A stretch of DNA of 64,000 nucleotides from JAIOQJ01 sp963718635 (lineage in GTDB: Bacteria > Planctomycetota > Planctomycetia > Gemmatales > Gemmataceae), in assembly GCA_963718635.1 (NCBI GenBank), contig OY970367.1:2480001-2544000 (forward strand), read 5' to 3'. Position numbers and translations under genes: made by a program. Positions 18,148-26,596 of the stretch are shown piece after piece (position 1 is the stretch's first letter; the number at the start of each line of letters is the position of its first letter). The notes beneath the pieces were generated by a model that worked only from the letters and a program-made list of their open reading frames with translations, did not search any database and had not been told where the DNA came from.

Positions 18148-19924
18148 CGCCACCCCCAGCGAATCGGAAAGCCAGCCATTAAATGAAGCAGCTTGCGACC
18201 GCGTGAAAGTTTGACCGGTTCCCGAAAGACATCATAATCGCGCCGAACGATTTCCTCCAGCAGACCCCGGTAGATTTTGAGCATGACCTGGAACACCGCT
18301 CGCCCCGAAGCATTTAAGTAAGGCGATAGTTTGGCGCCGGTCTTGTAATAGGCTTGCGCTCGTTCGACCTGAAACTGCATCAAGCGTCGGAAATTTTCGT
18401 TCTGGCTTCGCCAGGTCGAAGGGGGCGCGTTGAACTTTTCAATTTCATCAGCCGGGATATAGACTCGGCCGGCTTCCAAGTCTTCGCCAAGATCGCGCAG
18501 AATATTCGTCAGTTGAAAGGCGATGCCCGCAGCCTCGGCGAATTCCTTGGCCTGCTCGCCGCGAAACCCCCAGATATGGATGCAGCAGAGGCCGACGGCC
18601 GAAGCCACGCGATAGCAATAGGCATAGAGATCGTTGAAGCTCGCTAATTTCTCCGGTAGCAGATCGCTCGATACGCCATCGATGACCTCGTAGAGGTACT
18701 GTGCGGGGATGCTGTAGCGCTGGACGATTTCATGCAGGGCCGGATGCAGCGGATGGCTATAGTCCCCGTTCAAGCACCGTTCGAGCGCTTGACGCCAGGC
18801 TTGAAGCAGCAGCCGCTTCGCATTGATATCGCCCGGTTCATCCGCAATGTCATCGGTCAAGCGCATGAAGGCGTAAAGGACGTCCATCGCACGGCGTTGA
18901 GAGCGGGGCAGCACCAGAAAGGCATAGCGGAAGTTCTTGGCCGTGCGCTTCGTGAGTTGGCGACACCAATGGAACGAACGTACCGTTGAAGTATCTGGCG
19001 CTGGCTTGGGCACAGTAGTGGCGCTCTGCTTGAGAACCTTTATGATCAACCCGACCTTTTCGCGTTTACTCAGCTTAGGCCGTGCACTTAAGACATCGTA
19101 ATTGGCTCGCTCGATTTTCCGCAAGATTGCCAGGCCGCCTTCGAGAAAGAGTTGAATATCCGCCCGAATCGCTCTAGGAAGCTGGTTCAGCAACGGTCGG
19201 CCATTCTCGAACAATTGACGGGTGCGCGCAACTTCAAATTCCATCAGGGAGCGAAACGCGGGCGTAAAGCGAAAGGCATGCAGGTCATCATCGGCCACGC
19301 CGAATCGTAGGCGATCTTCCTGCGGTAGGTAGATGCGTCCGAGGTCGCTGTAATCGCGCTTGACGTCTTGCCAGAAGTTAGCCAATTGCAAGCTGGTGCA
19401 GATGTGATCCGAGAGTGCCGCTCGTTGTTCGTCGAAGGATTCGCATAAATAGAGAACGAGCCTGCCGACGGGATTCGCCGAGTTTTGACAGTAGCCGAGC
19501 AGTTCGTCGAAGGTCTGATAATGAACGATGCGCTGGTCTTGTTCGAACGCGGTTATCAGATCGAGAAAGGGTTGAGGCGGGATGTTGAAGCGTTTGATTG
19601 TAGGCTGCAAAGCGATCATGACGGGATGGCGGACCTCGCCGCGATAGAGTTTGAGCAGTTCGCTTCGCCACCAGTCAAGCAGGTCGAGCGCCGGTTGACC
19701 GCCTCCTGTTTCATCGCCCAAATCATCCGCCCAACGGCAGTACGCATAGACGGGATAGAAGTGCGGCAGCAGACGTCGCGGCAGCAGGATTGATCCGACG
19801 CTGAAATTTTCGTAATGCGAACGCGTGAGTCTCGCGAATAGCTTTGCGCTTGAGTCAGGTCGAGCGGCGGATAATTTGCACCCGGTCCGTAGCGGCTTAA
19901 CTGTTCGGCGAAGGAATAAGGCAT
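18144..19924 (-). CDS. Fused HpnC-HpnD squalene-route synthase (one apparent frameshift)
   Basis: There are two complete squalene/phytoene-synthase domains in one protein of ~593 residues. Domain 1 (N-terminal, HpnC-like) has YCRWADDLGDE and NFWQDVKRDYSDLGRIYLP. Domain 2 (HpnD-like) has MRLTDDIADEPGD and QLTNILRDLGEDLEAGRVYIP. These are the paired Asp-rich diphosphate-binding motifs of each domain. HpnD makes presqualene diphosphate from two farnesyl diphosphates, and HpnC converts it to hydroxysqualene; HpnE would finish squalene for hopanoids or sterols. The first ~30 residues (MPYSFAEQLSRYGPG) lie in another frame; one missing base near 19836 joins them. hpnE is not in the window. Confidence 0.85.
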
Positions 19925-19973
19925 CAACTGATTTTATGAATATGTTTCAGGCTTCGAAGTCGGGACGAAAAAG

Positions 19974-21044
19974 ATGAACGATGCGAGCTACATGGCCCGC
20001 GCGCTCGAGCTTGCTGAAGCGGGGCGCGGCCACGTCGAGCCGAACCCGCTCGTCGGCGCCGTTATCGTGCGCGATGGTCATATCGTCGGCGAGGGCTGGC
20101 ACGAACGCTTCGGCAGGCGCATGCCGAGGTGAACGCCCTGAACGCTGCGGGCGAACGGGCACGCGAGGCGACGCTTTACGTGACTCTTGAGCCTTGCTGT
20201 CATCACGGCAAGACGCCGCCGTGTACCGAGGCGATTCTTCGCGCCGGCATCCGACGGGTCGTTGCCTCCATGCAAGATCCCTTTGCCGCCGTCGCGGGTC
20301 GGGGTTTAACGATTCTTCGAGAAGCGGGGGTCGCGGTCGAAATCGGCCTCGGGGGGCCCGCTGCTCACCGCCTGAACGCGCCGTACCTCACCTTCTTGCG
20401 CGGGCCGGCCATATATTCATGGAAAGTGGGCGATGACGCTCGATGGCAAAATTGCCTCCTTTGCCGGCTCATCCCAATGGATCAGCAACGAGGAGTCGCG
20501 CGCTAAGGTACACAAACTTCGCGGGCGAATGGACGGAATCCTGATCGGCCGAGGCACCTTGATAGCCGACGACCCGCTGTTGACCGCTCGCCCCGCCGGG
20601 CCACGAACCGCTACGCGTATCGTTCTAACTTCGGGAAAGGAGTCGCTCCCCGACGATTGCCAGTTGCTGCGCACGCTGGATCAAGCACCGGTAATGATCA
20701 TCACAGGCGCTACAAACGTCGAACGACTTCAAGCTTGGTCCAAACGGGGTGCTGAGATTGTCGGCCTAAATGACTTGAGTATTGCTCAAGTTCTTGCTGA
20801 ACTCGGCCGACGACGGATGACCAACCTGCTGGTGGAAGGGGGCGCCGGCGTACTCGGTTCCTTTCTCGATGCAGGCCTGATCGATGAAGTACATGCGTTC
20901 ATCGCGCCGAAGCTGATTGGCGGCAAAGATGCCATTTCTCCAATCGGTGGAAAGGGCTTCGCACAAATGAGCGAAGCCTTTGCTTTCGAAAACGTGCGGA
21001 GTGAAATGATCGGCAATGATGTCTATGTGAACGCGCATCGCTGA
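19974..21044 (+). CDS. ribD: Riboflavin biosynthesis deaminase/reductase RibD, broken by two apparent indels
   Basis: Frame 1 gives MARALELAEAG, then EPNPLVGAVIV and EGWHERFG. One missing C at 20111-20117 joins it to HAEVNALNAAGERA, so the zinc ligand motif HAE and the later PCCHHGKTPPC form the pyrimidine deaminase domain. One extra G near 20427-20430 then joins WKVAMTLDGKIAS, the start of the reductase domain, which runs on through LIGRGTLIADDPLLTAR and LLVEGGAGVLGSFLDAGLIDE. The whole is ~357 residues, normal for RibD. Both domains keep their key residues and the pathway is essential, so sequence error is likelier than gene loss. The gene diverges from hpnCD 49 bases away. Confidence 0.88.
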
Positions 21045-21045
21045 G

Positions 21046-21112
21046 GCGAGCGGCGCGGCGTAAGCCCGCCGTGGGTTCGGAACCACGGCGGGCTTACGCC
21101 GCGCCGCTCACC
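21046..21112. repeat. Near-perfect palindrome after ribD
   Basis: GCGGCGTAAGCCCGCCGTGG pairs with CCACGGCGGGCTTACGCCGC around an 8-base loop, and the flanks extend the stem to ~30 bp. A close relative lies between kdpA and kdpB (53764-53837). Here it can terminate ribD transcription ahead of rpsP. Confidence 0.8.
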
Positions 21113-21225
21113 GTAACCGCTCGGCGCACCCAAATCGACCCGTCGAAAGTTACTCAGTTGCCGTTTTGGATTCGATCCGCTAGAAAATCATTTCCTAAAA
21201 TTGCCTGCCGAAGAGGGGATTGACC

Positions 21226-21552
21226 GTGGCCGTCCGAATTCGAATGAAGATGATGGGCCGGAAGCACCGGCCTTATTTCCGTATTGTCGCCATCGATCAT
21301 CGTCAGCCGCGTAATGGCCGGGTGATCGAAGAGTTGGGCACTTACGACCCGATGGTCAAAGATAAGGCTCTGCGAGTAACGCTCAAGCCTGAGCGCATCA
21401 AGTATTGGCAGAGCGTCGGCGCTTTAGCTTCGGATAAAGTGTCCGTTCTGTTGAAGAAGTTCATGTCGAAGGCCGAGGCGGCGATTGCGGCAGCGAACGC
21501 GCCGGCGGCGCCCGCTCCGGGAACAGCGCCCAGCGAGCCGGTCGGAGCTTAG
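21226..21552 (+). CDS. rpsP: 30S ribosomal protein bS16
   Basis: MAVRIRMKMMGRKHRPYFRI is the classic bS16 N terminus; the product is ~108 residues with an alanine/proline-rich tail (AANAPAAPAPGTAPSEP). GTG 21226 is chosen as start: it yields MAVRIR, and GAGGGG lies at 21213-21218. The protein helps assemble the 5' domain of 16S rRNA. It heads the usual cluster with trmD and rplS, but rimM is absent between rpsP and trmD. Confidence 0.96.
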   Translation: MAVRIRMKMMGRKHRPYFRIVAIDHRQPRNGRVIEELGTYDPMVKDKALRVTLKPERIKYWQSVGALASDKVSVLLKKFMSKAEAAIAAANAPAAPAPGTAPSEPVGA

Positions 21553-21584
21553 CGCTCGCAGGAAACGGCCGGCGGAGTTTTGAT

Positions 21585-22277
21585 GTGCGCTTCGATGTGC
21601 TGACTTTGTTTCCCGATATATTTTCGGGTTACCTCACGCAGAGCATATTGAAGTTGGCGCTGGATCGGAACCTCGTGTCGATCCACTTGCACAATATTCG
21701 CGACTGGGCGACCGGCAGGCATAAGTGCGTTGACGACAGGCCGTTCGGCGGCGGGCCGGGCATGGTTTTCATGTGCGAGCCGATCTTTGCCGCCGTGGAA
21801 GCCTTGCAAGAAAATGAGCCGGGCTTGTTGATCATGCTGACGCCTGCGGGCGAACGATTGAATCAACGGGTGGTTGCAGACTTGGCAAGCCATAAGAGAC
21901 TGATTCTTCTCTGCGGCCGCTACGAAGGATTCGACGAACGGATTCGGCTAGGCCTCAAGCCGCGAGAGATTTCCATTGGGGACTTTGTCTGCAATGGCGG
22001 TGAAGTGCCGGCGATGGTATTGATCGATACGGTCGTCCGCTTGGTGCCGGGCGTGCTCGGCGATGATCAAAGTGCAGTCGATGAATCGCACAATGAAGCG
22101 GGTCGTATTGAATACCCGCAATACACGAGGCCGCGTGAATTCCGCGGCATGACAGTCCCTGAAATCTTGCTGAGCGGCAACCACCCGGCCATCGCCGAAT
22201 GGCGTCGCGAGCAATCGGTGATACGAAGCGAACCAACCCAGAAATCAGATGCGAGTCCGCCCCTGTCGGCGGATTGA
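21585..22277 (+). CDS. trmD: tRNA (guanine-N1-)-methyltransferase TrmD
   Basis: The 230-residue protein begins at GTG 21585 with RFDVLTLFPDIFSGYL. It contains DDRPFGGGPGMVF and LLCGRYEGFDERI, the trefoil-knot SAM-binding signatures, followed by EISIGDFVCNGGE. It methylates G37 of tRNAs with a G36-G37 sequence, preventing +1 frameshifting. The gene lies 32 bases after rpsP and 15 before rplS, so one transcript is likely. Confidence 0.97.
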   Translation: MRFDVLTLFPDIFSGYLTQSILKLALDRNLVSIHLHNIRDWATGRHKCVDDRPFGGGPGMVFMCEPIFAAVEALQENEPGLLIMLTPAGERLNQRVVADLASHKRLILLCGRYEGFDERIRLGLKPREISIGDFVCNGGEVPAMVLIDTVVRLVPGVLGDDQSAVDESHNEAGRIEYPQYTRPREFRGMTVPEILLSGNHPAIAEWRREQSVIRSEPTQKSDASPPLSAD

Positions 22278-22292
22278 TTCGGAGAGACAATC

Positions 22293-22682
22293 ATGCAAAA
22301 CAAGATCCTTCAATTGCTCGATGACGCCCAGATGAAAAAGGATGTGCCCGACATCCAAGTCGGCGATACGCTCGACATCCATCAGCGCATTCTGGAAGGC
22401 CAAAAAGAACGCGTGCAGATCTTCAGCGGCGTCGTCATCGCGATGAAGAATCGCGGCCTGAGCGCGACCGTGACGGTTCGCCGTATTGTCCAGGGCGAAG
22501 GCGTCGAACGCGTCTTCCTGATTCACTCGCCGCGCATCTCGAAGATCGATATCAAGCGCACCGGCAAGGTCCGCCGTGCCAAGCTCTACTATCTGCGCAA
22601 ACGTGTCGGTAAGGCTACCCGCCTCAAAGAGCGGAACAAGCCGCTGCCGAAATCGAAGACGAAGTTGGCGCCGACTGTCTGA
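22293..22682 (+). CDS. rplS: 50S ribosomal protein bL19
   Basis: The 129-residue protein shows the bL19 layout: VPDIQVGDTLDIHQRI, QIFSGVVIAMKNRG, VTVRRIVQGEGVERVF, and KVRRAKLYYLRKRVGKATRL. It binds at the 30S-50S interface. A GGAGAG ribosome-binding site precedes the ATG. It ends the rpsP-trmD-rplS cluster. Confidence 0.97.
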   Translation: MQNKILQLLDDAQMKKDVPDIQVGDTLDIHQRILEGQKERVQIFSGVVIAMKNRGLSATVTVRRIVQGEGVERVFLIHSPRISKIDIKRTGKVRRAKLYYLRKRVGKATRLKERNKPLPKSKTKLAPTV

Positions 22683-22694
22683 GCGTAGTAGGAG

Positions 22695-22830
22695 GTCTTG
22701 GCGAGCCGGGAGCGTCAGCGACCGGAGAAAGCGGCGCTAAGCTATTACTCCAGTCGCTGACGCTCCCGGCTCGCTACTCCAGTCGCTGACGCTTCGAGTG
22801 TTTTACTCCGGTCGCTCACGCTCCCGGCTC
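22695..22830. repeat. Family B palindromes (agccgggagcg)
   Basis: AGCCGGGAGCGTCAGCGACCGG and later inverse copies (CCAGTCGCTGACGCTCCCGGCT, then a third TCCGGTCGCTCACGCTCCCGG) form competing hairpins between rplS and yraN. The same family is at 33519-33608 and 36395-36475. It overlaps the 5' end of the longer in-frame version of yraN, which argues for the later start at 22861. Confidence 0.8.
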
Positions 22831-22860
22831 GCCGAATTCACGCGCGAAGTCTCAACGGCC

Positions 22861-23283
22861 ATGAGCAACCCTTCGACCTCCTTCACTCGTTGGCCCTGGT
22901 GGCGCAAGTGGTTTGGCTTGCGTTCGGAGCGCGTGGCAGGGCGTTTTTTAAGAAGTCTTGGCTATCGCATCGTCGGCCGAAACTGGACCGATCGCCGCGG
23001 CGAAATCGATCTGCTCGCTCTCGATGGTTCAACAATAGTGGTCGTTGAAGTCCGTTCATCCGAATCAGCGGACGTGCAACGCGTTGCCGCCTCGGTGGAT
23101 GCAAAGAAACAACGCCGGCTTACCAACGCCGCCCTGCGCTTTGTACAACGGCGTCAACTCCGCGATGTCGCCATCCGCTTCGACGTTCTCGTCGTCTGCT
23201 GGCCGCCGGAACAGCGCCGGCCAACCATTCAACACTATCGCAACGCATTCGAAGCCGTCGGGCGTTTCCAGATGCACTCGTGA
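22861..23283 (+). CDS. yraN: YraN family protein (UPF0102), endonuclease-like fold
   Basis: The ~140-residue protein has ERVAGRFLRSLGYRIVGRNW, then RRGEIDLLALDGSTIVVVEV, the D-x(n)-E-x-K-like core (EID...VEVR) of the restriction-endonuclease-like UPF0102 family. It has been proposed to act in recombination or natural competence, without a settled role. ATG 22861 (MSNPSTSFTRW) is chosen because the longer frame runs through a repeat. Confidence 0.88.
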   Translation: MSNPSTSFTRWPWWRKWFGLRSERVAGRFLRSLGYRIVGRNWTDRRGEIDLLALDGSTIVVVEVRSSESADVQRVAASVDAKKQRRLTNAALRFVQRRQLRDVAIRFDVLVVCWPPEQRRPTIQHYRNAFEAVGRFQMHS

Positions 23284-23289
23284 AAGATA

Positions 23290-23455
23290 GGAAGAGACGA
23301 CAAAAAGATTTGGGACAAAAAAATAAGAGAAAACAAAGGCAATTCAACCACGAATAACACTGATTGCACGGATAAAGAAAAGACTTTCCAGCTTCGGTTT
23401 TCCTCCGTGCTTAATTTCTTATTTTTTTGTCCCATATTTTTTTGTCGGCGTGCAT
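23290..23455. repeat. Family H A/T-rich inverted repeat
   Basis: GACAAAAAGATTTGGGACAAAAAAATAAG at ~23297 is mirrored by TTATTTTTTTGTCCCATATTTTTTTGTC near 23418-23447. Both arms are strikingly A/T-rich for this genome. The same wording recurs at 29925-30000 and 31418-31475. The loop here holds part of the ccacggat-type element. It lies upstream of tyrS. Confidence 0.75.
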
Positions 23456-23484
23456 AGCTTGACAAGCCCCGAAGAGGACATCTC

Positions 23485-24720
23485 GTGAAGTCTGTTGATG
23501 AACAGCTCGAACTGATCCGCCGCGGGATCGAGCAGATCGAGCCGCTTGGCGATTTACGCAAGAAGCTCGAGAAGAGCTTGGCGACCGGCAAGCCATTACG
23601 CATCAAATACGGCATCGATCCCACCGGCATCGATGTCCATCTCGGGCATACCGTTCCCTTGCGCAAGCTGCGGCTATTTCAAGAGCTCGGCCATCAAGCC
23701 GTTCTGATTATCGGCAACTATACGGCATTGGTCGGAGACCCCAGCGGCCGGGATAAGACGCGCGATCGCTTGACCCAGGAACAGATCGAAAGCAACGCCA
23801 AAGACTATCTGCATCAGGTGAGCAAGGTCATCGATATTGCGAAGACGGAAGTCCGCCCCAATGGAGAGTGGTTCAGTCGCTTCTCGTTCCTGGATGTCCT
23901 CAGTCTGACGAGCAAGATCACCGTGCAGCGGATGCTGGAACGCGACGACTTCTCCAAGCGCTTTCACACCCGTCCCGAATCCGTGCCGATCTATTTGCAC
24001 GAGTGCCTTTATCCTTTGATGCAGGGTCACGACAGCGTCGAAATCCGGGCGGATATCGAACTTGGCGGCAGCGAGCAATTGTTCAATTTGATGGTCGCCC
24101 GACGTCTGCAGGAAGCGGCCGGCCAAGAGCCACAAGTCTGTATCACGCTTCCGATTCTGCGCGGGCTCGATGGCGTGAGGCGCATGGGCAAGAGCCTCGG
24201 CAATTACGTCGGCGTCGGCGAAGGCGCCAGCGAGCAATTCGGCAAGAGCATGAGCATCCCGGACAGCATCATGAGGGAATGGTTCGAACTTCTCACCAAT
24301 CGATCCACAGCTGAAATCGAGCGCTTGACGGATGCTTCGCAGACGCACCCGATGCAGGCAAAGAAACTGTTAGCCTCCGACATTGTGGCTTTTTATGCAG
24401 GCGCGGAAGCCGCTGCGAAAGCACAAAGCGAGTGGGAAAAGCAGTTTTCGCAGAAGCAGGACCCGGCCGAAATAGCCGAGGCCCCAATAAGCAAGGCCGC
24501 CATCCAGTTCAAAGAAGGCAAGGCAGGCATCGTCCGGGTTGTCGTTGCCGCTGGCTTGGCGAAGAGCAATGGCGAGGCACGCCAGAAGGTGCTGGAGGGC
24601 GCCGTCAATGTCGGGCCCGAACGCACTAAAGTGACCGATCCCAAAACGGAGATCGAGATCGTGGACGGGCTAATCATTAGGCTAGGCCGCCATCTGCGCC
24701 GGGTCAAGCTGGTGGATTAG
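23485..24720 (+). CDS. tyrS: Tyrosyl-tRNA synthetase
   Basis: The 411-residue class I synthetase starts at GTG 23485. The HIGH-type motif is HLGHT in GIDPTGIDVHLGHT, and the KMSKS-type loop is RRMGKSLGN, an atypical form. The C-terminal S4 RNA-binding domain (GIVRVVVAAGLAKSNGEARQ) is present. It charges tRNA-Tyr. The length and the GDPSGRDKTR block fit the TyrRS type found in planctomycetes and many thermophiles rather than the E. coli type. Confidence 0.95.
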   Translation: MKSVDEQLELIRRGIEQIEPLGDLRKKLEKSLATGKPLRIKYGIDPTGIDVHLGHTVPLRKLRLFQELGHQAVLIIGNYTALVGDPSGRDKTRDRLTQEQIESNAKDYLHQVSKVIDIAKTEVRPNGEWFSRFSFLDVLSLTSKITVQRMLERDDFSKRFHTRPESVPIYLHECLYPLMQGHDSVEIRADIELGGSEQLFNLMVARRLQEAAGQEPQVCITLPILRGLDGVRRMGKSLGNYVGVGEGASEQFGKSMSIPDSIMREWFELLTNRSTAEIERLTDASQTHPMQAKKLLASDIVAFYAGAEAAAKAQSEWEKQFSQKQDPAEIAEAPISKAAIQFKEGKAGIVRVVVAAGLAKSNGEARQKVLEGAVNVGPERTKVTDPKTEIEIVDGLIIRLGRHLRRVKLVD

Positions 24721-24842
24721 CTTAACCAGCGCCTTATGACTGAAGATGAAGAAAGAATGAGAGTATGGCAAACAGATCGTGACTTTCGACGCTCATTGGC
24801 GTTAAACTCATAGGAGCGATGATTCATTGCAGGGGAAGATCA

Positions 24843-25967
24843 ATGCGGCGTACTCACGGGCTGTTTATCGTTTTGGCCGGCTTGCTGATCTTGCCCAGCC
24901 TGACTTGGAGCCAGTTTCCCGGAGGCGGCCGAGGCAGTCGCGGCTTCGGTGGAGGCGGCGGAACCGGCCCGAACCCCGAAGGAATGTTCAACTTCTTCTC
25001 TGGCGGCAAGGATGTCATCGATGTGAACGAGATCGACCCCAAAATGCGCGATGGGTTCTTACGCCTCCAAGCCAAGATGGGCCTGACGGGCGACCGCATC
25101 ACGCGGGAACAATTCAAGGAAGCGCTGGCCAAACAAATGCCGATGTTCGCACCGGGCGGCTCGACGCCGCCTGTGGCGGCAACGCCTACGCCGAGTGGTG
25201 GTCCGGCACCGGCCGTGCCGGCGCCCTCGCCGTCTCAGCCATCACGCGAGGCGACTCTGAGCGAGCGGGCGGAAGCCCGGTTCCGGACCTACGATAAAAA
25301 CAACGACGGCCTACTGAGCTTCGATGAAATGAGCGAATCGCTGCAGCGCGAACGAGAAAAATGGGACAAGAATAAAGACGGCTTCATCGATTTGAATGAG
25401 TACAAGGAGTACATCATCGAACGAGAGGCGCAAAAAGCCCAAGACCGCCAACAAGCCGATGCTGACCGCAAGGGCAATGACAATCCGGATCAACATAAAC
25501 CCGTGATTGAACAGCCTAAGCCCGTTGTTTATCGGGCGGGCAATTTGCCGAAAGGGCTGCCGGAGTGGTTTACTCGCCTTGATCGCGAAGGCGACAACGA
25601 TGGCCAGGTCGGTCTCTGGGAAGCAAAGAACGACCCGGCCGTGCTGGCTGAATTCACTCGCATGGATTTGAACGGCGATGGCCTGATCACGGCCGAAGAG
25701 ATTCTGAAGTTCCAAGCCATGCAGAACGGCAAGAAGCCGACAGGCGACCAAACCGCTTCGAGTAAAAGCTCGCGGTTCGGCAACAGTCCCGGTGGTCCGC
25801 CGGCGGCCAGCAACGGCTTTCCGAGTGCTCTTCCGCCGACGGGCATTCCCGGTTTTGCCCCATTGGGCGCTACTACCCCGTCCGACAGTGGTCGGCCTTC
25901 CTTCGGCCGAGGTCGTGGCGGAGACCCGAGCGATGGCGCTTCCCGCTTCCGCAAGCAGAAGAATTAA
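24843..25967 (+). CDS. Secreted EF-hand protein
   Basis: Signal peptide MRRTHGLFIVLAGLLILPSL (cleavage near WSQ) leads to a Gly-rich segment and a proline-rich linker. Calcium loops follow: YDKNNDGLLSFDEM, DKNKDGFIDLNEY and MDLNGDGLITAEEI, with a more degenerate one (DREGDNDGQVGLWEA). The length is ~374 residues. ATG 24843 is used because it begins the signal peptide. EF-hand secreted proteins with low-complexity linkers are abundant in planctomycetes; roles in adhesion or calcium sensing at the cell surface are plausible but unproven. Confidence 0.85.
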   Translation: MRRTHGLFIVLAGLLILPSLTWSQFPGGGRGSRGFGGGGGTGPNPEGMFNFFSGGKDVIDVNEIDPKMRDGFLRLQAKMGLTGDRITREQFKEALAKQMPMFAPGGSTPPVAATPTPSGGPAPAVPAPSPSQPSREATLSERAEARFRTYDKNNDGLLSFDEMSESLQREREKWDKNKDGFIDLNEYKEYIIEREAQKAQDRQQADADRKGNDNPDQHKPVIEQPKPVVYRAGNLPKGLPEWFTRLDREGDNDGQVGLWEAKNDPAVLAEFTRMDLNGDGLITAEEILKFQAMQNGKKPTGDQTASSKSSRFGNSPGGPPAASNGFPSALPPTGIPGFAPLGATTPSDSGRPSFGRGRGGDPSDGASRFRKQKN

Positions 25968-25983
25968 GGAGCCCGGCATGTCA

Positions 25984-26070
25984 CACTAGCCCGAAGCGTC
26001 AGCGTTAGTCTGAACAAAATAACGCTAACGCTTCGGGGCTGAGCCTCGCTAACGCTTCGGGCTAGTGTGT
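25984..26070. repeat. Family A palindrome between convergent genes
   Basis: CTAGCCCGAAGCGTCAGCGTTAG pairs imperfectly with CTAACGCTTCGGGCTAGTG, with an inner CTAACGCTTCGGGGC. Relatives lie at 34680-34848, 38318-38428 and 43184-43305. It separates the EF-hand gene (plus) from the AIG2-like gene (minus) and probably ends both transcripts. Confidence 0.75.
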
Positions 26071-26131
26071 CGACTGCGAGGCAGCAGAGCTTTGTTGAAT
26101 ATATTCGGTATCGCCCGAAAGCAATGTGGCC

Positions 26132-26488
26132 TTAGATCTCGAACGGCCATTCGTTGCCCGAGACGGCGTCAGCAGGTAAGGCGCGGTTGTAAAGAAACGC
26201 TTGTACCGTTTCAAAGCAATCTCGAATGGCGACATCTTGCCGTACGAACAGGTCAGGGACGCCTTCGTACTCGTCCATCTTTTCCAACGTTGCGTCATCG
26301 ACCTCCCAGAGTTCTCCCTTCACTTCCAAGCCGTTGTCCACGTCGAGAACCATGCCGGGAAACCAGCCGAGCGCATAAAGGCGATAGAGCGGCATCGTCG
26401 TCGCCTCGTCCAGGAACTTCTGACTTTGGATTAGGTGGTGGTTGCGCTGGCCGCGTTTGAGGGTGCCGTAGACGAAGAGAATGGTCAT
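26132..26488 (-). CDS. Gamma-glutamylcyclotransferase-like (AIG2 family) protein
   Basis: The ~118-residue protein begins MTILFVYGTLKRGQRNH, the AIG2/GGCT substrate-binding YGTL motif. WEVDDATLEKMDEYEG carries the acidic catalytic residue expected after the third strand. Family members cyclise gamma-glutamyl peptides or gamma-glutamylamines to 5-oxoproline. ATG 26488 is preferred to the adjacent codon at 26491. It is followed on the same strand by no close gene. Confidence 0.88.
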   Translation of the reverse strand: MTILFVYGTLKRGQRNHHLIQSQKFLDEATTMPLYRLYALGWFPGMVLDVDNGLEVKGELWEVDDATLEKMDEYEGVPDLFVRQDVAIRDCFETVQAFLYNRALPADAVSGNEWPFEI

Positions 26489-26500
26489 CATTTCCCCGGA

Positions 26501-26593
26501 CGGAAGTCTGACGACTTCGGCTACGAAACAGGCGGAAGTCTCATGACTTCCGCTATGAAAGAGGCGGAAGTCTGACGACTTCCGCTACGAAAC
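26501..26593. repeat. Three tandem copies of a ~32-base hairpin unit
   Basis: The unit GCGGAAGTCTGACGACTTCCG appears three times with small changes (one copy has CTCATG at its centre), each followed by CTA[C/T]GAAA. Each unit folds into GGAAGTC/GACTTCC. It fills the gap between the sialate esterase stop and the AIG2-like gene start, both on the minus strand. Confidence 0.85.
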
Positions 26594-26596
26594 TGT

